From positions 208,501 through 272,500 of the forward strand of contig CANJKZ010000509.1 in NCBI GenBank assembly GCA_947471745.1: a stretch of DNA of 64,000 nt, in the 5' to 3' direction. The notes beneath the pieces were generated by a model. The model did not search any database. It was not told the DNA's origin and saw only the letters and a program-made list of their open reading frames with translations. A program made the translations under genes and the position numbers. Positions 1-8,363 of this stretch are shown here, piece after piece (position 1 is the stretch's first letter; each line of letters begins with the position of its first letter). The DNA comes from Closterium sp. Naga37s-1. Its lineage: Eukaryota > Streptophyta > Zygnematophyceae > Desmidiales > Closteriaceae.

Positions 1-52
1 TCTCACAGCACTGCCCTCACCCCACTGTTTGCGCTGCTAGTCTACTGCTGTC

Positions 53-3000
53 ATGGCTACCCCTAGTGTCCTCGCTTTTGACGCTGAGGGTCGGGCCATT
101 GACTTTGACGTCTGGATAGATGACCTGCAGCTTTTCTTACAGTGCGATAGGGCAGACGGCCTCTCCCTCTTTGACCTCACTTCTGGTGCCTCTCCTGCCC
201 CCGCCACTGATGCTGACGCAACTGTTCGCTCCCAGTGGGCCACGCGCGATGCTGCTGCACGTCTTGCTGTGCGTCGCCACCTGCCTACCTCTGAGCGTGC
301 GCACTTTAGCCAGTACAAGAGTGCTCAGACCTTGTACGACGCTGTAGTTGCACGCTACTCCTCCCCTGCCACTGCTGCACTGAGTCGCCTCATGCTACCG
401 TACCTCTTCCCTGACCTTGCTGCCTTTCCCACAGTCGCTGACCTCATTACGCACCTACGCACTAGTGACACTCGCTACCGCGCTGCGCTTCCTGCTGAGT
501 TCTGCGCCAAGAACCCCCCCCCCATGTACATCACCCTCTACTACATAGTCACCCGGCTCCCTGACTCCCTTCGCGTAGTCAGGGACCACTTCCTCTCAGC
601 TTGCCCCACCACTCTCACCGTTGACCTCCTCGAGAAGTCCCTCCTAGCAGCAGAGAAGAGCATAGTAGCTGTAGGAGCCTCTCGTGGTGACCCTCGCACC
701 CCCATCTTTGAGGGGTGTTCCCCCTCCCCCCTTTTGCCCTCTGTTGCCTCTGCTGCTGCGGCCGACCTCGTTGGGCTTGAGTCGGTCGGTGCGGCGTCTA
801 CCCCTAGCGGGAGACGCCGCCCTGGCAAGGGCAAGGGGGGCAGGGGCGCTGGAGGAGCTAGCGGGGGCGGTGGAGGCGGCAGTGGAGGCGGTGGAGGAGG
901 TGGGGGTGGCGGTGGGGGTGGTGGCGGGGGTGGAGGTGTCGGTGGCGGCAGTGGAGGCGGAGGCGGCAGCGGCAGTGGCGGAGGGAGCGGAGGTGGCGGC
1001 GGTGGAGGAGGAGGCGGCGGAGGAGGTGGAGCTGGTCGGGGTGGCGCTGCGCAGAGGGTCGGCTCCGGTGGTGGTCAGCGCCAGCAGCAGCAGCAGCACC
1101 AGCAGCGCACTCGTGACATCCCCTCCCCTCAGCAGCTCCGTGAGTGGTACACTGCACGCCAGAGGGGTGGGGGTACTGGTCCGTGCACCTACGTCCTCCG
1201 CACCGGCGACCGCGCGGGTGAGCAGTGCGGGGGTGCGCACTCCACCCAGCGCTGCTTTGGCCGCCTGACGGACGCTTGGCGTCACCAGTTCCCTGAGGCC
1301 ACTGAGATACCCCGCTGGGGTGAGCTGTCTAGGGCAGGTGTGGCTGTCTTTGACCTTGACTTTGATGCTATTCTTGCTGCCATGTATACTGTGACTATTA
1401 GTGATGAGGGTGACTGTTACCGGTGTTTTCCGCCCGACCCGGGCATTGAGACTGCTGCTCTAGGTACTGGTGAGGCTGCTGCTCTAGGTGCTAGCGAGGC
1501 TGCTGCTCTAGGTGCGTCTGCTCCCTCAGGTGCTGGTGAGTCTGCTCTCTCAGGTTCTGCGTCGGCTTCGGCCTCCCACACCTTCACCCTTGACTCGGGG
1601 GCTTCTCGCTCCTTCTTTCGAGACCGCACCACACTCACGCCGCTTAGCCGGCCAGTTGCAGTCTCTCTGGCAGACCCCTCTGGGGGTCCTGTCCTTGCTC
1701 ACTTCTCCACTGTCCTCCCGTGTCCGGCGGCCCCCTCTGGCACCCTGTCTGGTCTTTACCTTCCCTCGTTCTCTACGAACTTGGTGAGTGGTGCTGACCT
1801 ACAGGATGCGGGGGTTCACCAGTTCACTCCTGCGAGTCGGCGGGTGACCCACTGCACGGACGCTCGGACAGGCCGACACCTGGCCACGTTTACCCGTCGG
1901 CCGGGGTCGAGCCTGTACACCCTGACCACTGCGTCTCCTCCAGTCACTGCGTCTGGTCAGGTAGCTGCGTCGGGTCAGGTGTTTGCTGCAGCGTCCAGGT
2001 CTGGTCCTGAGTCTGCCCCCTGTTCGTGTCGCCTCCTGTCTCACGAGACTCTCCTCTGGCACCACCGCCTTGGTCACCCCTCCCTGCTTCGTCTCCGAAG
2101 CATGGCCTCCCGTGTCCTTGTCTCTGGTCTTCCCCGGTCCCTCCCTCCCCTTCCTCCGGGGCCTGGCTCTACCTGCGTCCCCTGTGTCGAGGGGCGGCAG
2201 CGGGCTGCCCCTCACTCCTCCCAGTTTCCTCCGACAGAGGCCCCGCTGCAGACGCTTCACATGGACGTGTGGGGCCCGGCCCGCGTCCGTGGACAGGGTC
2301 ACGAGCGCTACTTCCTGCTGGTGGTTGACGACTACTCGCGTTACACCACAGTCTTCCCCTTGCGCAGCAAGGGTGATGTCACTGAGGTGTTGATCGACTG
2401 GATCCGCGCAGCTCGTCTCCAGCTCAGGCAGAGCTTCGGCTCGGACTTTCCTGTTCTGCGTCTGCACTCTGACAGAGGTGGAGAGTTCTCCTCTGGCCTT
2501 CTGCGAGCCTACTGTCATGCACGAGGCATCCGCCAGACCTTCACGCTTCCGGACTCTCCACAGCAAAATGGGATTGCTGAGCGCCGCATTGGCATGGTCA
2601 TGGACGTCGCCCGTACGTCCATGATGCATGCGGCTGCCCCCCATTTTCTGTGGCCGTTTGCGGTTCGGTACGCGGCGCATCAGATCAACCTTCACCCCAG
2701 GGTCTCCATGCCGGAGACCTCCCCAGCTTTGCTGTGGACGGGGAAGGTTGGCGATGCGTCTGCGTTCCGTGTCTGGGGATCTCGGGCGTTTGTCCGCGAC
2801 TTGTCTGCGGACAAGCTGTCCCCTCGTGCTGCTCCTTGCGTCTTCCTTGGCTTCCCCCCTGACGCGCCAGGGTGGCAGTTCTACCACCCCACCTCTCGCC
2901 GTGTCCTGTCCTCCCAGGACGTCACGTTTGACGAGTCGGTCCCCTACTACCGCCTCTTCCCCTACCGCACTCCGTCCCTCCCCCCGCCACCGCTCTTCCT

Positions 3001-5887
3001 TGTCCCAGGTCCCCCCCCGGTAGACCCCCTCCCCCCTCAGGGTCCTGCCCCTTCAGGTGTGTCCCAGGTAGACGCAGTCGAGCCTGTCGAGGTTACTGGT
3101 GACTCTGGTGCTGCTGAGGGTGCTGAGCGTAGGGGTGCTACTACTGGGGGTGCTGAGCCTGGGGGTGCTGAGCCTGGGAGTGCTACGCCTGGGGGTGCTA
3201 CGCCTGGAGGTGCTGAGCCTGGGGGTGCGGAGCCTGAGGGAGCTGGGCCTGCTCGTGTGGCGTCTGGCGGTGCTGAGCCTGGAGGTTCTCCGGGTGCTTC
3301 GTCTCGGCGGGAGCCACTCTCTCCACAGGAGCTGCGCGAGTGGTTTGCCCGGCGCTGGAGGCGTGCTGCTGGAGCTGGAGGTTCTTCGGCTGCTGAGGGT
3401 GCTGGTGCCGCGGGTACCGGAGGTGCTCGTACTGGGAGTACTGGAGCTGCTGGGCCTGCGGGTACGACTGGAGCTGGAGCTGCTGAGGGTGTTGGCGCTG
3501 AGGCTACTGCTGTCGGTCCTGGAGGCGGTCCTGCTTGGGGTGCTGGAGCTGGAGGTACTGCTGGCGCTGGTGCTGCCGCTGGGGGTACTGGTGCTGTCCC
3601 TGCTGTGTCTGGAGTCGCCACACGGCCTAGGCCGTACTTCGTTCCGCTCCTTCAGCAGGTTCTTGGTCTCCCGCCTTCTACTGGTCCTCCTCCTCCCTTA
3701 GAGTGTCCACAGCCTGTCCCGTCACAGTTCCAGTTACAGCCGGCCTCCCCACTGCCCGCTCCTTCTCCCTACACTGGTCCTACTGGAGGTCTTGCTGAGC
3801 GTCGTGAGCCTGCGTCTCGCCCTGCGTCGCCTGTCCGTGCTGCTCGCACTAGTGCTCGTGGTTCGCGTCAGCGTCCTCCTCCTGTCCCTGGCACGCACCG
3901 GATGTCTCTGCGTCCGTCCACTGCTCCTCTGCGTGCCCCTTTGCCTTCTCCTCCTGAGTCCTCTCTTCCTGCTCTTCCTGACCCGGAGTCGGACTCTCTT
4001 CGTGCTGCCAGTCCTACTGTCACGCGTCTCCTTGCTACTGTTGTCACTGACCCTTCCTTTGAGTCCACTGCTGCGTCTGCCCTAGTTACTGAGCTCGTCG
4101 ACTTTGCTGCTCGCTGTCGTCTAGACTACGCTGCTAGTCTTGTTGCTGAGTCTGAGTCTGTCTGTCCTCCGTCCGTCGGGGGTGAGTGTGCCCTTGGCAC
4201 GGACGTCCTTGAGGACAGGCAGGAGGAGTTCCAGTGTTTGGCTGCTGCTTCACCTCATCTCATGTCCGTACTGCTTACCCCTGAGGGAGACCCGGATGCA
4301 CTTGACATCCCGACTCCGCGCTCTTACGCGGAGGCGATAGAGGGTCCCTACTCCTCTCAGTGGCAGGCAGCTATGGACGCAGAGATGGCTTCCTGGAAGT
4401 CCACAGGCACCTACGTTGACGAGGTTCCCCCGCCTGGGGCGAACATCATCAGTGGCATGTGGATTTTCAGGGTGAAGCGGCCGCCGGGTTCTCCGCCTGT
4501 CTTCAAGGCGCGTTACGTGGCTCGTGGCTTCAGTCAGCGGCAGGGAGTTGACTACTTTCAGACCTTCTCTCCCACCCCGAAGATGACCACTCTTCGGGTA
4601 CTGCTGCACATAGCTGCTCACCGCGACTACGAGCTGCACTCTCTTGACTTCAGCACTGCTTTCTTGCAGGGCAGCCTGCACGAGGAGATCTGGCTGCGTC
4701 GCCCACCTGGCTTCACTGGGTCTTTTCCTCCTGGCACCCAGTGGAGCCTCCGGCGGCCAGTCTACGGTCTCCGCCAGGCACCGCGTGAGTGGCACGACAC
4801 ACTGAGGACTACACTTGCGGCTCTTGGGTTTGCTCCCTCTACTGCCGACCCGTCGCTGTTTCTGCGCACCGACACTTCTTTGCAGCCGTTCTACATCCTC
4901 GTGTACGTCGACGACTTGGTCTTTGCCACAGCTGACACTGCTGGACTCGCCCACGTGAAGTCCGAGCTGCAGAAGAGACACACGTGCACAGACCTGGGTG
5001 AACTGCGCAGCTACCTTGGCTTGCAGATCACCCGGGACAGAGCACGCCGCACCATTACCCTGACTCAGTCACACATGGTGCAGCAGGTCCTTCAGCGCTT
5101 CGGCTTCACGTACTCCTCGCCTCAGGCCACTCCTCTGCCTACTCGCCACTCGCTCTCAGCTCTGCCTTCGGATGAGTCCGTAGAGTCGAGTGGCCCGTAC
5201 CCAGAGCTTGTTGGCTGCCTCATGTACCTGATGACCTGCACACGACCTGACCTTGCATACTCTCTTAGCATTCTTGCACGCTATGTTGCTCCTGGGAGAC
5301 ACAGACCGGAGCACATGGCTGCAGCGAAGAGGGTGTTGCGCTACTTGTGCAGTACGTCGGGCATGGGGCTTGTGCTTGGAGGGCAGAGTCCAGTGGTCCT
5401 CACTGGACACGCAGACGCTTCTTGGGCTGACGACCAGGCTACGCAGCGGTCGTCACAGGGTTACACCTTCAGCCTTGGTTCCGGCTCTGTTTCGTGGCGG
5501 GCTACTCGCTCGTCTTCTGTTCTCGGCTCCAGTTGTGAGGCTGAGATCTACGCCGGGGCCATGGCTGCACAGGAGCTTCGCTGGCTCACCTACCTGCTGA
5601 CTGACCTCGGAGAGCCGCCTCGTTCTCCTCCAGTGCTCTACGTAGACAACAAGGCCATGCTGGCCTTGTGTCGAGAGCAGAGACTGGAGCACAGAACGAA
5701 GCACATTGCTCTTCGCTACTTCCTTGCTCGTGAGCTACAGCAGCGTGGTCAGCTGCGACTTGCGTACGTGGCCTCTGAGGCCAACACTGCTGATATCTTC
5801 ACCAAGGCACTTGCGCCTTGTGATCATCAGCGCTTCTGTACTCAGCTGGGTCTTGTACCTACCTTGCCTCACTTGCTCACCTCTTGA
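53..5887 (+). CDS. Copia A gag-pol polyprotein
   Basis: A 1,944-residue polyprotein. Residues 1-200 resemble the copia Gag (UBN2-like) fold; about 263-336 is an almost pure Gly tract. A Cys/His cluster near residue 390 (C-x12-C-x3-H-x4-C) stands where a CCHC knuckle is expected. The protease motif LDSGASRSFF is near 512, GAG-pre-integrase LLWHHRLGHPS near 667, and integrase shows HMDVWGPAR, LHSDRGGEF and PQQNGIAERR (about 737-845). A variable Gly/Ala/Glu/Pro-rich linker follows (about 1010-1430). RT spans about 1437-1690 with YVDDLVFA near 1617, and RNase H about 1785-1900 with GHADASWADD. The frame is continuous over all domains. It probably works as a single polyprotein cleaved by its own protease, as in the family. 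Confidence 0.93.
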   Translation: MATPSVLAFDAEGRAIDFDVWIDDLQLFLQCDRADGLSLFDLTSGASPAPATDADATVRSQWATRDAAARLAVRRHLPTSERAHFSQYKSAQTLYDAVVARYSSPATAALSRLMLPYLFPDLAAFPTVADLITHLRTSDTRYRAALPAEFCAKNPPPMYITLYYIVTRLPDSLRVVRDHFLSACPTTLTVDLLEKSLLAAEKSIVAVGASRGDPRTPIFEGCSPSPLLPSVASAAAADLVGLESVGAASTPSGRRRPGKGKGGRGAGGASGGGGGGSGGGGGGGGGGGGGGGGGGVGGGSGGGGGSGSGGGSGGGGGGGGGGGGGGAGRGGAAQRVGSGGGQRQQQQQHQQRTRDIPSPQQLREWYTARQRGGGTGPCTYVLRTGDRAGEQCGGAHSTQRCFGRLTDAWRHQFPEATEIPRWGELSRAGVAVFDLDFDAILAAMYTVTISDEGDCYRCFPPDPGIETAALGTGEAAALGASEAAALGASAPSGAGESALSGSASASASHTFTLDSGASRSFFRDRTTLTPLSRPVAVSLADPSGGPVLAHFSTVLPCPAAPSGTLSGLYLPSFSTNLVSGADLQDAGVHQFTPASRRVTHCTDARTGRHLATFTRRPGSSLYTLTTASPPVTASGQVAASGQVFAAASRSGPESAPCSCRLLSHETLLWHHRLGHPSLLRLRSMASRVLVSGLPRSLPPLPPGPGSTCVPCVEGRQRAAPHSSQFPPTEAPLQTLHMDVWGPARVRGQGHERYFLLVVDDYSRYTTVFPLRSKGDVTEVLIDWIRAARLQLRQSFGSDFPVLRLHSDRGGEFSSGLLRAYCHARGIRQTFTLPDSPQQNGIAERRIGMVMDVARTSMMHAAAPHFLWPFAVRYAAHQINLHPRVSMPETSPALLWTGKVGDASAFRVWGSRAFVRDLSADKLSPRAAPCVFLGFPPDAPGWQFYHPTSRRVLSSQDVTFDESVPYYRLFPYRTPSLPPPPLFLVPGPPPVDPLPPQGPAPSGVSQVDAVEPVEVTGDSGAAEGAERRGATTGGAEPGGAEPGSATPGGATPGGAEPGGAEPEGAGPARVASGGAEPGGSPGASSRREPLSPQELREWFARRWRRAAGAGGSSAAEGAGAAGTGGARTGSTGAAGPAGTTGAGAAEGVGAEATAVGPGGGPAWGAGAGGTAGAGAAAGGTGAVPAVSGVATRPRPYFVPLLQQVLGLPPSTGPPPPLECPQPVPSQFQLQPASPLPAPSPYTGPTGGLAERREPASRPASPVRAARTSARGSRQRPPPVPGTHRMSLRPSTAPLRAPLPSPPESSLPALPDPESDSLRAASPTVTRLLATVVTDPSFESTAASALVTELVDFAARCRLDYAASLVAESESVCPPSVGGECALGTDVLEDRQEEFQCLAAASPHLMSVLLTPEGDPDALDIPTPRSYAEAIEGPYSSQWQAAMDAEMASWKSTGTYVDEVPPPGANIISGMWIFRVKRPPGSPPVFKARYVARGFSQRQGVDYFQTFSPTPKMTTLRVLLHIAAHRDYELHSLDFSTAFLQGSLHEEIWLRRPPGFTGSFPPGTQWSLRRPVYGLRQAPREWHDTLRTTLAALGFAPSTADPSLFLRTDTSLQPFYILVYVDDLVFATADTAGLAHVKSELQKRHTCTDLGELRSYLGLQITRDRARRTITLTQSHMVQQVLQRFGFTYSSPQATPLPTRHSLSALPSDESVESSGPYPELVGCLMYLMTCTRPDLAYSLSILARYVAPGRHRPEHMAAAKRVLRYLCSTSGMGLVLGGQSPVVLTGHADASWADDQATQRSSQGYTFSLGSGSVSWRATRSSSVLGSSCEAEIYAGAMAAQELRWLTYLLTDLGEPPRSPPVLYVDNKAMLALCREQRLEHRTKHIALRYFLARELQQRGQLRLAYVASEANTADIFTKALAPCDHQRFCTQLGLVPTLPHLLTS

Positions 5888-6094
5888 CCTTGTTTGTACT
5901 GTTGCATATATATATACTCCTGCTCTTGCTTGTCTAGCCTTATATATATATGTAATCCTGCATGTGAACTGGCCTTGTGGCCTTGAACTTGTGCTCGGAA
6001 TGTGTGGTGACTTTGTGATCCACCCTGAGCTTGCTTTGCTTTGCTTGACTGGTCTTGTGACCCCTTGTTCTCCCCCACTTTGCCTATGGGGGTG

Positions 6095-6223
6095 TGTCAG
6101 AGTTATATGACATAGCTACTGTAGGCTATAGTGGGGTAGCACATATGGGGTACAGTTGCCTAGGGTTTGCCTTTTGTACCCAACTTTCACTTAGTCATTT
6201 CATTCCTGTGTTCTTGATTCACA
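6095..6223 (+). repeat. 3' LTR of Copia A
   Basis: Starts TGTCAG directly after the polypurine tract and ends TTCACA, immediately before B-derived sequence. At 129 bp it is short for copia. It shares the internal string TAGGGTTTGCC with the LTRs of B and C, so the three families are related. No second copy in the window is available for dating. Confidence 0.75.
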
Positions 6224-6821
6224 CGGGATGTCTGGAGCATCCGGGTCTCCCTCAGGGGCAAGCAGCATGGACACGAGATGAGGCGCAGCGGCTGCAAGAC
6301 ACTCAAGGTCCTCCTGCCTGTCCTCAAGGACGTCCGTGCCAAGAGCACACTCACCCCCGACGGACGGAGGACAGACAGACTCAGACTCAGCAACAAGACT
6401 AGCGGCGTAGTCTAGACGACAGGCAGCAAAGTCAACAAGCTCAGCGACTAAGGCAGACGCAACAGCAGACTCAAACGACGGGTCAGTGACAACTGTGGCT
6501 AGCAGACGTGTGACAGTAGGGCTAGCAGCACGAACGCGGTCAGACTCAGGCTCAGGAACGGTAGAAGACACAGGAGGGGACGGCAGGGGAACACGCTGCG
6601 GAGGAGAGGAAGGAGGACGAACTACGAGGTGGGTGCCGGGGACAACCGGCTGACGCGAACGAGGAACACGACGACCCAAACGACCAGAACGGACAGGCGA
6701 GACAGGACAGGACGCAGGCTCACGACGCTCAGTAAGACCCCCTGACTGCTCAGTGTAAGGAGAAGGAGCAGTCAGCGGTGAGCCAGGCTGTAACGGAAGA
6801 CCAGTAGACGAAGGGAGACTA
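6224..6821 (-). pseudogene. Copia B pol fragment between A and C
   Basis: Fragment of the region upstream of RT, matching A around residues 1260-1420 (ASPTVTRLLATVVTDPSFES, ESVCPPSVGGECALGTDVLE). It ends exactly where Copia A begins; RT and RNase H of B presumably lie beyond the left edge of the window. Confidence 0.8.
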
Positions 6822-6826
6822 AGAAC

Positions 6827-7002
6827 TGTGAGAATCGTAAGCACAGTGAGGAGCCATAGCTAGGGTTTAGCTAGCTAGGCAAGAGAGAAATGAACAAAGG
6901 AGGGGTTTCACTAGCAGCAGTTGGGATACATATAGCAAACCCTAACAGGGTTGTACTCGCTATAGAGCACCCCACTACAGGCTAGATGATAACATTCTGA
7001 CA
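6827..7002 (-). repeat. 3' LTR of element C
   Basis: 176 bp, preceded on the minus strand by the polypurine tract and followed by the AGAAC target duplication. Confidence 0.92.
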
Positions 7003-7679
7003 CACCCCCATAGCAAAAGTGGGGTGTAATCAGCAGAGCACGCAGTCATAGAGCAGGTTCACAATTGCAAGCAAAGCTAGAGGTAAACACAGCGGGCAAG
7101 TGAGGAGGAGGAGGAACTGTGGAAGGAGAGAAGATGGGAGGCAACGACTGAAGCTGCAGAGGCACGGGCACAGGAGCGGCTGACTCAGTGGCTACCGAAG
7201 CAAGGGCGACGGTCTACTGGAGTGACTGGCTTCGCGGCTAAGACGAGCGGCAGGAGCAACGAACCCACTGGCGACTGGTGCAACAGGCTCACTGGCTACC
7301 GAAGCAAGGGCGACGGACTACAGGCGCTGCAGGCGACACGACAGCTATCTCCACACAACCTCCTCCAACTGACCCACACCCTTGACACACACCCCCTGCT
7401 GAACCCCTAACTCCACTCCCATGTCACCCCCCTAGTGCCATTCCTTCGGCTCCCACACACCCACCCCCCCTGAGCGGTAGCTGCAGCAGCGGGAGACGGA
7501 GGAGGAGGAGGAGCAGGGAACGGCGCACAGAAACTGCACCCCCACACCCCCACCCCCAAACCCTAATTCAGGAGAACGGGCAGCAGCAGGGGTGGGGCGC
7601 CATCAGAAGCACGGGGGACAGCGGGCAGCTCAGGGGCAGAGAGGAACGGGCCGCCCACGGGCCTGGCACAGCCAGACGA

Positions 7680-8110
7680 ACCGCGCGCAGGCGGCCCGAG
7701 CCGCGCGCGGGCCTGGCGCAGCCCGTACGGGCCGCGCGCGGGTCTGGCGCAGCCCGTACGGGCCGCGCGCGGGCCTGGCGCAGCCCGTACGGGCCGCGCG
7801 CGGGCCGGGCGCAGCCCGTACGGGCCGCGCTCGGGGCTAGCGCAGCCCGCGCTGGCCGGGACGGGCGACGGGGGACGACGGGCTGGTCCCCGTCGCCCGT
7901 CGAAGCGCCCCCCGGGGGCGACGCGCGGACCGACGGGGCAGAAGGTCGCCGCGCGCCTCGGGGCGCACGGCGGGCAGAGAACCGCCGCACGCCCCGGGGC
8001 GCACAGCGGGCAGAAAACCGCCGCGCGCCTCGGGGCGCACGGCGGGCAGAAAACCGCCGCACGCTCCGAGCGCGCGGCGGGAAGAAAAATCCGTCGCACG
8101 CCACGGGGCG
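7680..8110. repeat. GC-rich tandem repeats inside element C
   Basis: About five copies of a 30-bp unit containing GCGCAGCCCGTACGGGCCGC (about 7690-7850). Then come several copies of a unit of about 36 bp containing CGGGGCGCACGGCGGGCAGA (about 7940-8090). No conserved protein signal is seen in any frame. Confidence 0.75.
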
Positions 8111-8182
8111 TGCAACACACAGAGTAGCAGCGGAAGCAGTTAGGTGGGCCCACAAGCCAGGAGCGTAGATGCTCTGATACCA

Positions 8183-8358
8183 TGTGAGAATCGTAAGCAC
8201 AGTGAGGAGCCATAGCTAGGGTTTAGCTAGCTAGGCAAGAGAGAAATGAACAAAGGAGGGGTTTCACTAGCAGCAGTTGGGATACATATAGCAAACCCTA
8301 ACAGGGTTGTACTCGCTATAGAGCACCCCACTACAGGCTAGATGATAACATTCTGACA
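8183..8358 (-). repeat. 5' LTR of element C
   Basis: 176 bp, minus strand TGTCAGAATG...GATTCTCACA, followed by the primer site. It appears identical to the copy at 6827-7002. It contains TTAGGGTTT and AAACCCTA motifs, which resemble plant telo-box promoter elements. Confidence 0.92.
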
Positions 8359-8363
8359 AGAAC

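Larger units (their letters stand above)
1..6223 (+). mobile_element. Ty1/copia LTR retrotransposon A (left end outside window)
   Basis: Autonomous copia-type element with one long gag-pol frame (53-5887), an untranslated tail, a polypurine tract (CTATGGGGGTG, ending at 6094) and a 3' LTR (6095-6223, TGTCAG...TTCACA). The 5' LTR and primer site must lie left of base 1. The sequence resumes at 6224 as the pol region of another copia element on the opposite strand (B), so A is inserted in B. Expected target duplication on the right side is CGGGA; its partner is outside the window. The coding region looks whole, which suggests a young insertion. Domain order Gag-PR-IN-RT-RNaseH is diagnostic of Ty1/copia. 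Confidence 0.93.
6827..8358 (-). mobile_element. Short non-autonomous LTR element C, complete
   Basis: A 1,532-bp element with two 176-bp LTRs (8183-8358 and 6827-7002) that appear identical base for base. It has a perfect 12-base initiator Met-tRNA primer site (8171-8182, minus strand TGGTATCAGAGC), a polypurine tract (minus strand CTATGGGGGTG, 7003-7013) and a 5-bp target duplication AGAAC (6822-6826 and 8359-8363). The 1,180-bp interior has no gag or pol domain and is mostly GC-rich tandem repeats. It looks whole and very young and is inserted in Copia B. The polypurine tract is identical to that of A, so A-type elements may supply its proteins (inference). Confidence 0.93.

Noticed and set aside
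644-1285. Minus-strand frame opposite the Gly tract of Copia A
   Set aside because: Antisense shadow of the GGT/GGC repeat tract; no domain and no independent signal.
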